Below are positions 37,927 to 52,185 of a stretch of 64,000 bases of DNA, in pieces. The notes beneath the pieces are model-generated. The model was not told the DNA's origin. It ran no database searches and worked only from the letters and a program-made list of their open reading frames with translations. The translations under genes and the position numbers were made by a program. The stretch's first letter is position 1. Every line of letters starts with the position of its first letter. This DNA is from Salvia splendens (taxonomy: Eukaryota; Streptophyta; Magnoliopsida; Lamiales; Lamiaceae). The DNA lies in the NCBI RefSeq assembly GCF_004379255.2, contig NC_056053.1, positions 21,944,188 to 22,008,187 on the forward strand, written 5' to 3'.

Positions 37927-40900
37927 TTATACCGTGTACGACTGCTGAATCGTATCTATGTCGAGGCCTTTCAGCCTCACCACGGACTCCACATGCCCCT
38001 TCAACGTATGCAGCTCCCTTAACCTGCACACAACGTTCCATCAACATCAATTTTGTCGGATAAGCCATTTTTAAACATAAATGTGTATAGCATTATTACC
38101 TAGCAATCTCGGCTCTCCTCTTTGCTTCCTCAGCCAACTGATTGAGTTCGGAGAAGTTGTTCGTTTCACTGAACAATTTGGTGTCGGGTACTTGTAGGCC
38201 GTGGAGAGTCCTCTGCGCATGCGCCCATTTCAGCTCACGTTGCTCTTTCCCGAAATCCTTCTTCCTGGTGAAAGCAATCTGCAACACATAAAACCTCATT
38301 AGAAAGAAAGTGAGAAATCAATCAAGAAAAGCAGAATAACTCACCCTTTGCTCAAGAACAAGATCCCAAGCCCTTCCACTGAGGGCGTAACGGATCAAGA
38401 ATTTGATGATATCGAGCGGGATGTAGAAGATGATGTTATAAAGCCAGACCACCCCTGCCCAGCCCCACCCAATCCCTTCAATCGCTGCGAAGCTCCAGTT
38501 GGCATACACCGCGATCAAAGTGGCAACCTGTTTTAGTCAACTACGGATATCAAGGCGTTTTCGAACAAATTGGATTGGAGGTAAAAGAATTTTGCTAACC
38601 AGTTGTGCAACCACAAACGCTGCCACGAGCAACAAACCGGGACGCTCAACATATGACCAGTTTCGGGATCTTGTAACGAATATTAGAGCCTGGCTGATGG
38701 TGCTCACTTGAAGGTATATTGCTGAAGCGAGCTTTTGGAAGTCGTCGGTTGCTGTCTTTTCGAGGGTCGACACCCCAAATACTCTCTGGCAATTAAGATC
38801 AGAAAAAACTATGTTGAACAAGAGCATATACATAAGGAACAAGACTTTAAAACACTTAAAAATGCATGGAACAAATATATGAAATGATTTTTGCAACTAA
38901 AAATTGGTCGTAAGACGTTCCCGCATATTTATTCAAAATCGAGTAAGGGGTGTTACAAGTCCGACAGTAAAGAATAAGCTCGGAGAATAGCTTCACAAAA
39001 CCTAAACAGGCGAGATCAACGTACCGGGAAGAAATCTGTTTTGTATGCTGCCCAAAAGAATATCACAGTCATCATTGCCAAGTAACCACCTAGAATGACT
39101 CCAGTTGCGAAAATCTCGGAAAGCTTCCAGCTGTCCGGAAGAGGCGACGGCTTCACTCTATCTTTCGATATGGTCATGATGGTACCTTCACCGTAAGCAT
39201 TGCACCAGAAGTATCAAGAGAAGCACTAAAAATGTATGTGTGTGTAGAGAGAAAGAGAGACGAGAGAGCAAACCATCATTGAGAATTGCAATGATCAGCA
39301 CCATAAAAGGAGGAAAGTCGAATTCCCATATCAGGGCTAACAACATGAAACCGAGCTGGTGCACAACGACAATAACAACAAAGAAGAGCAAAAAAAAATG
39401 GAGGAAGACATCAGAGATAGGTTTGAGATGTAACAAATAGTAGAAGGAACCTGACCAAAGAAGAATGGAGCATATATAACGTACCACAATACGGATTGTT
39501 ATAGAAACAGCATAAATCTGCGAAGGACGGGAATGTGAAATAGGTTAGAACCCACAAAACACAGAAATGGTTTTTTTGCTCCTAAGTCATGACTTTGAAC
39601 TCAAATGTCAGAACATCGAGGGTAGGGAGTACCGTGTAATTTTTCATCCTTTGGAAGATCGCACGACTAGTTAAAACAGCGCTAATAATGACACTGAGGC
39701 CAGGTTCCGTAAGTACAATATCAGAAGCACTGCGAGCTGCATCAGTCGCATCAGCAACAGCAATTCCAATATCGGCCTTCTTCAGAGCAGGAGCGTCGTT
39801 TACTCCATCACCAGTCATTCCACATATATGCTTCCTCGCTTGTAGCCGCTTCACTATTTCATATTTGTGCTCTAGCCAACATACATAACCGGTAAGTGAG
39901 TAATAAGAAATTTGGGTATACGCTGTTTAATATGATGAATGATCAAAAACTTTACCAGGGAAGACACCAGCAAAACCATCAGCTTTCTCTATGAGTTCAT
40001 CGATAGGTAGAGAAGCAATTGATTCGTCTTTGTTCTGTCCCAGCAAAGCCGACGAAGGATACATGTTGGTTCCCATCCCCAACCTCCGTCCTGTTTCCTT
40101 TCCGATAGCAAGTTGATCCCCTATCAAAACATACCATCAAGCCATTATAATTCAAGAAAACATGTCGAAAACAAGCACAACTTGATGATAATCTTTTCAT
40201 TGGATCCTCATCATTGTAAATGAAACTCTGATTTACCAAATAAAAAACAAGTCTTTATATTTCTATAAAGTTGCAATAAAAAATTTACCTGTTATCATTT
40301 TAACATTCACTCCGAGATTTAAAGCCCTTCTTATAGTTTCCGCACTGTCGTGCCTGGGTGGATCAAAAAGAGGCATGAGACCAACGAACTGCCACGGGCC
40401 TCCAGGACTCTCTTTGGTTCCTTCAGGAACTTCCTGCAAGAACGAGCATCAGTTGCACCTCAAGCTACAGTAAAGCATCGTAGTTCAATATGTACAGATT
40501 ACACGGAATGATGCAAATGCATACCTGGTATGCCACTGCAAGTGATCTTAAACCTCGTTCAGCAAACTTGTCGATCACAGTATGAACCCTTCTCTCTATT
40601 TCTGACTTGTTGTGTGCAAGGTGTAGAATCTGGAGGAATGGCGGAAATTAGCATTTCCATCATACGAAAAACAAAAAACCAGATAAATAAGACTAAGGAT
40701 TGTACCTGCTCCGGTGCACCTTTACTGACCCGGTGCCATTTTCCTTCACCATCTATGTAAGTCAATGCTGTCCGTTTGTCAGTGGGATTAAAAGGAAGGA
40801 AGTGTACCTCTCGAATTCCAGCACGAGCCTGTTCATTACATAGTTTAAGTAGCTTGCAGCAACATTGAAACCAGTATTTTTCGTTATAGGACATGACAAA

Positions 40901-43050
40901 GAGTAAATATACCTCTTTCGGGTCAGCCAACATTCCAACTATAGCTGCATCTATCGCATCTTGATTTTCTGTTCGAGATGCTCGAGCAGCCATAAGAACA
41001 ACCATATCTGAATCAACACCTTTGGTGAAAACCTATGCACAGAATTGACAGAGGAACAAATTTTCAATCTTATTAACATAGAGCAATGAAGGCATAATCG
41101 TGAGAGAAGGGTGAAGAATCACTGACCTCAATTAGATTCTTGTCAACGGTAAGCTTATTCAGAGTCAGAGTCCCGGTCTTATCGCTGCAAAGGACATCCA
41201 TACCTGCCATCTCCTCTATAGCAGTCATTCTCTTTGTGATAGCTCCCTGCACGGACAAACATCTCGTTACATACTGAAATCACTAGAGAAGCATTTAATC
41301 AACATTATGATAAGAATAACGCGCACCTGCTGAGCCAAACGATGAGAACCAATGGCCATTGTAACTGAAAGAACAGTCGGCATGGCAATTGGAATTCCTC
41401 CAATGAGCAGTACCAGAAGATTGTCAATCCCGGGGCGATATTTCCTATGTTGAATAGGGTACATGACGATGATCTCTATGATCATCCCCACCGCAATAGA
41501 GCATATGCAAAAGTTTCCAATAGCAGTTAAAACCTGAGAGCACAAAAATTATTGGGAAATTCATATTTTCCATAAAATAGCGTTTGGGGCGATCCGGAAT
41601 GACTATCGGCAACTAAAGAAACTCACCTTCTGGAAGTGCCCGACTTGATTAGTAGAATCAACAAGGTGTGCTGCCTTCCCAAAAAAGGTGTGAACTCCAG
41701 TGGCAATAACAATAGCCTCGATCTCTCCCTGTTTGCAGGTGGATCCAGAGTAGACGCCATCCCCTGGGCCCTTCGTCACAGGAAGGGACTCGCCCGTCAA
41801 AGCAGACTGAACAAGCACATCATTAACCCAGTTAAAGAGCAAAAGACTATCTTAGCATGAATGCTGAACGCCCACAAAGAGAGGGCACACACCTGGTCGA
41901 TTTTCAGTGGATCACCGTCAAGCAAACGAGCATCAGCAGGAACGATATCTCCCAGTTTAATGCTGATGATATCACCAGGCACTAATATGGATGCCTCCTC
42001 CTCGCTCCACCTTTCATCTCTCAGAACCTTCACAACCACCATCGATCAGATGACCTCGAAAAACACACAACTACGCATCAGAAAATCCAGAATAAAAATA
42101 GTAACAGACCTTGGCTTTTGGAGCAAGACGGGCCATGAGAGCAGCTGCTGCATTTCCAGCATTGTTCTCCTCAAGAAAACTGATTGTTGAGTTTATCACA
42201 AGCAAAGTGATGATACCCACAAAGTCCTGCCAATCCGGAGGCTTGCCCTGCCAAAATTACACAAAGAATCAATATGTCTCTTCAAAACAAGAAAAGGAAG
42301 AAACAAAATAGGTAGAATCAGGTCCGAACCCCTCCATTTGCAAGAGCAATGGCCATGATAGCAGCAGCTTCCATAACCCATGAGAGAGGGTTCCACATAA
42401 ACCCCAAAAACTTGAGGAATTTGCTTTCCTGGGACAATATGAAAGTTAGATAATGACGCAAACAAAAACAAAAACAAATCATTGATTCAAATGAAGAGAG
42501 AGAAACACCAACAGTCAAGGTTTAAACCTTTAACATTGAACAATAGATCATTTGGAGCTGAACTATCTCAAATTTAGACAGGTTGAAAAATGGAGGCAGA
42601 GGTTAAAAGCTTAATTAAGACCCAGAGAGCTCGTGAACCACATTACTTCACAAGAATTAAATACACAAAGCAGATAAAAGTAGAAAACGAAAAAAAAAAT
42701 CTTTTAACAAAAATCAGAATTGAAAGGAACGAAACAAAGAGCAAAAGTTGCAGTGAGCATTCAAAAACCTTCTTCTCCTCAAGCTTGTTGTATCCAAAAA
42801 TGACCAATCTCTCCTCAGCAGCCTTGGTTGTGAGACCTGCTTTGGTGCATCTTAGATTCTCAAATACTTCCTCAATGGGTATGTTTTCCTGCAAAAACAC
42901 ACACACAGTGAAACCATTTGCCACAGCTTGAAACTAAAGAAGCTAGCACACCCCACAATCACCAAAATCTTGAATTCCAGCTATCAGATCCATTACCAAA
43001 TCAACAGTTTCCTTCAACACAGCATCAAGAGCTTCAGGCTTCTCTCCCAT
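37927..43050 (-). CDS. AHA: Plasma-membrane H+-ATPase, P3A type (956 aa)
   Basis: Pumps protons out of the cell with ATP and so powers secondary transport, including NPF carriers. Twenty-one exons: 42997-43050, 42769-42888, 42330-42428, 42110-42247, 41893-42027, 41627-41806, 41327-41533, 41127-41246, 40913-41032, 40706-40828, 40525-40629, 40289-40433, 39956-40120, 39633-39871, 39485-39517, 39274-39355, 39025-39185, 38600-38785, 38345-38527, 38100-38278, 37927-38023; 2871 nt, all phases close. Motifs: LTGESLPV (actuator), [18 protein letters not shown] (M4), [12 protein letters not shown] with the phosphorylated Asp (about D333), [18 protein letters not shown], and [17 protein letters not shown]. 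The C-terminal autoinhibitory R-domain ends QQSYTV: the penultimate Thr955 is the phosphorylation site that makes the 14-3-3 binding motif. Length equals that of Arabidopsis AHA11 as I remember it. A short uORF lies 5'. Confidence 0.97.
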
Positions 43051-43105
43051 CTTGAAAATCTGAAAACTTTCTTCTTTAACAAAAAGCCCTCTTACAAATC
43101 AATAA

Positions 43106-43123
43106 CTATCCAAGGACCACCAT
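43106..43123 (-). promoter_or_regulatory. Short uORF in the H+-ATPase leader
   Basis: ATG GTG GTC CTT GGA TAG, a five-residue upstream frame whose stop lies about 55 nt before the main start. Some Nicotiana PMA mRNAs are known to have short uORFs that lower translation. That this stretch is in the mature leader is assumed. Confidence 0.5.
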
Positions 43124-43932
43124 GAACAAGAAGTCTGTTAAAGCAGGCAAATTTGTTGGAAGTTGTGAAGCAGCCAAGATGAAAAAAACAACAACTCAAA
43201 CTTGAGCAGAATAAGAAAACAAGATTTCAAGAGCAACAATGAGGCTCACCCACCAACACCAAATCTTTGAAACCGCTGTTATCAGTTACAGTAGAGCATA
43301 ACCTTTGTCTCTTTTATTTGCATTTCCCATTATTTATATGTTAAAGAACAGGCTTTTCTTTTAAAAATGAACAAAAAAAATCTTTTTCACTTTCCTTATT
43401 TTGGTGGGTTAGCTTTTAGGTATTTGAACCATCAAGCATCAACATTTGTACACATTATTACTGCATAACATAAAGTGAAAGCTTTCGATATTATTTTTTG
43501 GCTGATTTATGGTGAAAGATGGATTTAGGGATAAAGGTTGAATCTTTATTGAATTTATGAGCAGCAGCAAATAAAACTGCACATGGGGCTCTGAAACCCT
43601 ACTCGTTAATTTCCTCTGTTTTTTTAGTGTCATTTTTCCATTTCTTGGAATAATTCCATAAAATACTACTCCTAGAATGCATAAATCTTAGTAGAGCAGC
43701 AATTAATAGGGCAATTACATAAATAATTCGAATTCTTTGTGGATCTCACTGTGCACTGTTACTGTGATTTTAAAATTGCAATTTGCAGCATAGAAATAGA
43801 ACCATCGTTTCTGAGTTTTCTACAGCAGAAGAAATCAGTCATAGCTATTATTTTAATAATCTTGCACCCTGAAACATAGACTTCTTCACTACTGTCCCAC
43901 GTATCTCTTTCTCTCTCTTCATAGTTTCATAC
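43124..43932. other. 5' region of the H+-ATPase gene
   Basis: Probably leader, leader intron and promoter. No other gene. Confidence 0.45.
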
Positions 43933-43949
43933 CAATATTTTAAAGTGGT

Positions 43950-44131
43950 ATGCCCACGGGGCAGCACAGTTGGCAACGAAGGAGCAGATCTTTCTGCAAT
44001 GAGCCTGGCTTCCATCTCTCAGGTACAAGTGTAAGGCCTTGGGAGATGGCTCCCCTTAACGAGCTATTGCGTACCCTAATTTAACCCCCTCATATGATGT
44101 CGGGCCGGAGTGTCGGGGCGTTTTTTTGCTG
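43950..44131 (+). mobile_element. Probable tRNA-derived SINE (182 bp)
   Basis: Flanked by a 17-bp direct repeat CAATATTTTAA(A/G)GTGGT (43933-43949 and 44132-44148, one mismatch), typical of L1-type retroposition. Near the 5' end GGGGCAGCACAGTTGGCAAC resembles a pol III A box (tRNA D-loop), and the 3' end is CGTTTTTTTGCTG, a T-run tail as in many plant SINEs. The B box is not clear. No ORF. Confidence 0.7.
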
Positions 44132-44148
44132 CAATATTTTAAGGTGGT

Positions 44149-45304
44149 CCATTTTTTCTGCTGGAAAAGGATGCCTGATTTATGGGAACCATGTTTTGGA
44201 GTGTGGTGTGCACATCTATTATCTTTTCCTCGGAAACTTAACACTTCAAAGAGTAAAAACAGTTTGAAGTGTAAAATATTTTGATTGGTTTGGTTTGGTT
44301 TGATTTGGTTGTAGACCAAGAAGTTGTTGAAATTAGTAGAAAATTTTGATACGCCATGTGTTGACTTTCATTAATACAGATTGTTATTGCTTCTGATAAT
44401 TTCACCGATTAAATTGCAGTTTATATACTAATATAAATTTAATTTATGTTGAAATTTTATACAACTAAATGATAGCTTTTCAAATGTTGGAATGAATCTA
44501 AAATTGAACCTATATTAGATTACACTAGTACATCATTTTATCTATAAATTCAATTTCAAACTATAATGAAAGTACATGTTAATTTGTGACTTTAATATCT
44601 ACATATTTGAGTCAGGTGTTGATTAACATATTAAATTATTCATATGGTGGGAAGTTCCTGCAGCCCATGCACAAATACACAATCATCAAGGGTGCGTTGT
44701 AGTACTGAGCTAATAGTCTGTCGTGCAAGTCTTCCACTAAGAGCCCGTTGTATCAAAAACGAGAGAATATACATACTCCTTCCATCTCCCGTGGATGACA
44801 TCTTTTTTGGACATCATCTATAGAATGTTATCAGTATTGTTTTATGTGTTAAGTGAGGAAAGAATAAAATAAAAATAAATATATTTTATTTTTAATAATT
44901 AGTTATTTTAATTATGATAAATTGAAATGGAAAGTTGGTGATCATACAAATGGAGTATATATGTAATTTAAAAATTATTCTTGAATTTTGGTACTCGAAT
45001 ATGTATTACTACTACATTTATAAATTGAACCCTAGCCATCTCATAAAAATCAAGAGTTCAATTCAGATTATTTTTAAATTTTCAACTGGGGTTCGAAAAT
45101 ATCAATGTCATTGCGCTGCACCACGTGTTTGTGACTACAATGACTTACCACAACTCATTATTTATGACATTTTCATGGAAACGTATCACAAATTCAAGAT
45201 CACTCATAATTCTATTACTTGATACTACTTGACAGCATTAAATTAATCAGTTATTTAACTTATTTCTTCTCCTCCTTTTGTTAGGTGTTATAGACTTATA
45301 GGCT
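44149..45304. other. Intergenic region
   Basis: AT-rich. A degenerate Stowaway-like pair (TACTCCTTCCATCTCC at 44774 and ATACAAATGGAGTA ending 44958) is possible. No gene seen. Confidence 0.4.
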
Positions 45305-45307
45305 TAA

Positions 45308-46364
45308 GGTCATCCACAACGCTGTTCCTATACCGTTCTTAAACCGTTTCAGTGTTTCTTAAACTACTATTTGCGGGTCCCACTGTACTTTTTTACTTCA
45401 TTCATTAACTAAGGAACAGAACCTGCAACCATCCGTTCCTTAACCGTTCCTTAAATTACTATTCATTCAATTTCATTTTTTATTTTTATTTCCAACTCAA
45501 TTCAATTAAAAAAACACACTTTAATAAAAAAACAAACACACTTTATTAAAAAACACACAACATTAAAACAAAGTTACAACTTAAACTTAAAAAAAAATAA
45601 AAAACACACAATTAAAATCCTAAAAAAATAAAATTACACAATTTTAATAATTTCATCCGCCAAAGTTTGCCCAAATATGCTCAATTAGATCATGTTGGAG
45701 TTGGGTGTGGGCGCTACAGTCGCCTGTCCTTGCACGAATAGATAACCGTTCTTGTATAGACGGATGCGCTCCACTTCGAGGCGGACTACTTGCGGTTGAG
45801 CTTCCGGGGGATTCGGGGTCGAACCAATTTCCCGTCGTCGATCTTCTTCAAGTGATTGTTCCAATATTTGACGCATTTGTTCAAAAGGATCCATTAATTT
45901 GATTAAATTTGGGAGAAGAAAAACATAGTTGATTTGAGATGAAAATTGGGGCGGAAATAGAGAGGATTTGAGAGGAATAGATGTGTGTTTGTGAGTGAAA
46001 TGAATATGAAATAGGAGTATTTATAGAGTAAATAAAAAAATTACAAAACAGCTAAAAAAACGGTAACAATACCGTTGCAATTTTTTTTTTTAATTGAATT
46101 TGATTTTTTTTTTTAAAAATGAATTATTGCGTCACGTGACGAAACTCACTCGCGGAGCAGCGAGTGGGCGTCAAGCGTCGAATGGGAGGCCGCCACGTCG
46201 CCTCGGCGCGTGGCGGAACGTGTCGTGCCGCGGGTCGCGGCAACGACACCCGGCACGGCATGGGCACGGTTTGGCGACGACACGGCGGCTGCAACGCGTG
46301 CCGCCGCGGAACCGTTCCTCCGGAACGGCCTAGGCACCGCAACGACACAGCGTTGCGGGTGCTC
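45308..46364 (-). mobile_element. Internally deleted Harbinger element (1057 bp)
   Basis: Ends GGTCATCCACAACGCTG and the inverse of CAGCGTTGCGGGTGCTC; TAA on both sides (45305-45307, 46365-46367). On the minus strand it keeps the transposase start (MDPFEQMRQILEQSLEEDRR, 45894 downwards) joined directly to the last coding part, now out of frame. The catalytic core is deleted. It is of the same family as the decayed element at 25.6-27.7 kb. Confidence 0.85.
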
Positions 46365-46367
46365 TAA

Positions 46368-47974
46368 TTATAGCGTCTCCATTAGTAGTATTCTTATTAT
46401 TTAATAAGCTATAATCATCATTATTATATTTTCCTATTAAGGAAAATACGATATTATCCTATAGTGATTACTAGTAAGATCAAGTCACATATTCAAATAC
46501 ATTGAAAACTAGTACTACTACTATTAAATACACTCTTATGTGTCATTTTTTGTGTGTATATTTTGCTTGAAAGAAAAAAGTTGCAAGATAATATGCGTGG
46601 AAAGTGGATGTCCATATTTTTATTACAATTTTGTATCTATTTGCTTAATGCATTTAGAAAAACTTCTATTCAAAGAAGAAATAAGAAATGGGATTTAATC
46701 TAATTCCAGATAGATATACAATAGGCATACGTGCTCACCATTTATATTTTTTAGGGAGAGGGATTATATTTTTTGTTTTTATTTCATTTTTCAGTATATT
46801 ATTGAAAACGTATCCACATCGTAGTTGAATTTTATGTGCAAATCGAAAGCAATTTTGTATTAATGTTTTTTATAGTATCGAACTGTTTATTTTCATTGTC
46901 ATATCAGCCATGACCATTATGATTATTTTATAAATGTTCAAGGCTATATCACGTTTTATATGTAGAGTTATTTTTACACAATTAGTTATGTACTCCTCTT
47001 TTTGTGGCTATATGAACGACTCTAAATTTAAGTTCACTATAAACCAATGTCACAATCACACATTAAATATTATAACATGGATTAAAAGTGCATTTGTTAA
47101 AGTACCTAATTTTACACAATAATCTGGATTTTATATAAATAGTTAACAAACCATTTATAGAAAATTGAAATGCATGAACTCAAATTTACATAATTTCCTA
47201 ATCGAAATGCATTACTCTTTGCTAGCTAGATTGAAGTTCTTTTTATGTAGGTAGGTTAGGTATGCATGAATATGGTTAATTAATTGTTTATATTTGACTT
47301 GCTATTTGCTAATAGTGTGTTAAATCTCATATTAGCAAAATTAGTACTAGTTTGATGAGAGAAGGCCTAACTTGTTCCAATTTACAAATGTTTACTTTCC
47401 TAACCAGTATTCAACTTTTATTTTATTTTAGGTGTATACAACATCAACTATTACATCATGTTACTTTGAACAAGGTGGTGTCGAATGTAAGAAAAAATAG
47501 AGTACATTACATAATATAATTAGATAAAATCGGGATAAATATTATAACCGCATGCAACAATGTTTAGGGAAAATAAGGCATCAATTCCTCCTATTTAATC
47601 CATATATGCATATACTTTTCAAGGTTTGTATTAAATAGTAGTAGTATCAACTTATGAGCTATAATAGGTGCTACAGTTGTTACATAGCTGCTTCATTAAT
47701 ACGTGCATTTATGAAATATTATACTCATAAAAGTGCATTTTTAATATTTGTATTATACTTAATAGTAAAAACTTTGTAGGATATAATTATGTACTGTATA
47801 TTCTATTTTTGATAACGACGTAAATAGGTGACTATGTGTATCATTCTATTATTGCGAGTAATTAATGATTAAAAGTCGAATGTCAAATATCAAAAAGCAA
47901 ATAAATTAATGATGCAAGGGTGTGTTTGACATTAAAAAAAACCATGAAAATTGAGTTTGAATAAAAAAACGAAG
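46368..47974. other. AT-rich intergenic region
   Basis: Nothing supported by sequence apart from low-complexity AT stretches. Confidence 0.45.
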
Positions 47975-48047
47975 CGCCCACCGTGGGGCTCGAACCCACG
48001 ACCACAAGGTTAAGAGCCTTGCGCTCTACCAACTGAGCTAGACGGGC
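47975..48047 (-). tRNA. trnK-CUU: tRNA-Lys (anticodon CUU)
   Basis: Full 73-nt cloverleaf on the minus strand: acceptor GCCCGTC pairs with GGTGGGC (with G-U pairs), D arm TAGCTCAGTTGGTAGAGC (A box), anticodon loop CTCTTAA giving CUU, T arm GGGTTCGAGCCCC (B box), discriminator G, no intron. A T-run lies downstream (after 47970 on the minus strand), as expected for pol III. Confidence 0.97.
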
Positions 48048-48992
48048 TTCTGTGTTATCTTTCTCAGATTCAAGATTTTTGTTGGTGTTTGAAACATCAC
48101 TAAAATAAAAGATCTTTTTTTTATTCTTATCATTTTCTCTTTCTTATATTTTGATTTTTGAACCGTACTAATTTGCGGAACCATTTTTACACTGTTGCAA
48201 CATTAAAAGAAAGATACCACGTGAATTATACGAGCAAATATATTTGTTGAGATATATTCAATCTGAAATATATTTTTAAAAGATAGATAGAGATTATATT
48301 TTCTAAAATTTATTCACAAAATTATTTTTAGATGGTTTAATAATTAAAAGGAATTTTGACATAGTAGTTTGCATAAAATATAAATATTCTATAAAAATTA
48401 AAAAATAAATAAATATAGGCGTGTCATGATTCACATGTACATTTCGGAGGAAAATAATTAAAAAGAATACTAGTATTAAATATGATATGAGAGGGTTAGG
48501 TTTCAACATGTGAATAGTAAAGAGAGCATATTGTCTTAACTCCTAAGTCCTAACGTTAATAACATGGTATAATTTATGTGTTGGCCAACAACTAATTAAT
48601 TAATACTCCTAATTACTATTAACATAGCCAAAATAATAAATAAATGATGACAATATAAATAACTTGATCTCACTTCCACAAATTCCCTGAAATTCTTTCT
48701 TGTGTCATATTCACAAAAAACCATGCATCTTTAACATTTCCAATCAACAAAAATCAACTATGGTGTTAAAAAAAAAAGGGCACACTATATACATGACAAA
48801 CATGATAAAAATGCGAAAACACAAACATATTACATAGATTACGTATCCTACCTGAATGGTGAAGCTCCTCCACTTGAGAAGCTTTGTGTTTTCAGGATGT
48901 TTGATTCGAGCAAGACGGGATCGCTTCGCTTCAAGTTAAGACGACGAGAAATACAGAGGCGTAGCGTGATAGTTGATGGTTAGGAAAACCTT
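48048..48992. other. Spacer and 3' UTR of the CDPK gene
   Basis: AT-rich; the right third is probably the CDPK 3' UTR. No gene seen. Confidence 0.45.
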
Positions 48993-52185
<3,193 letters not shown>

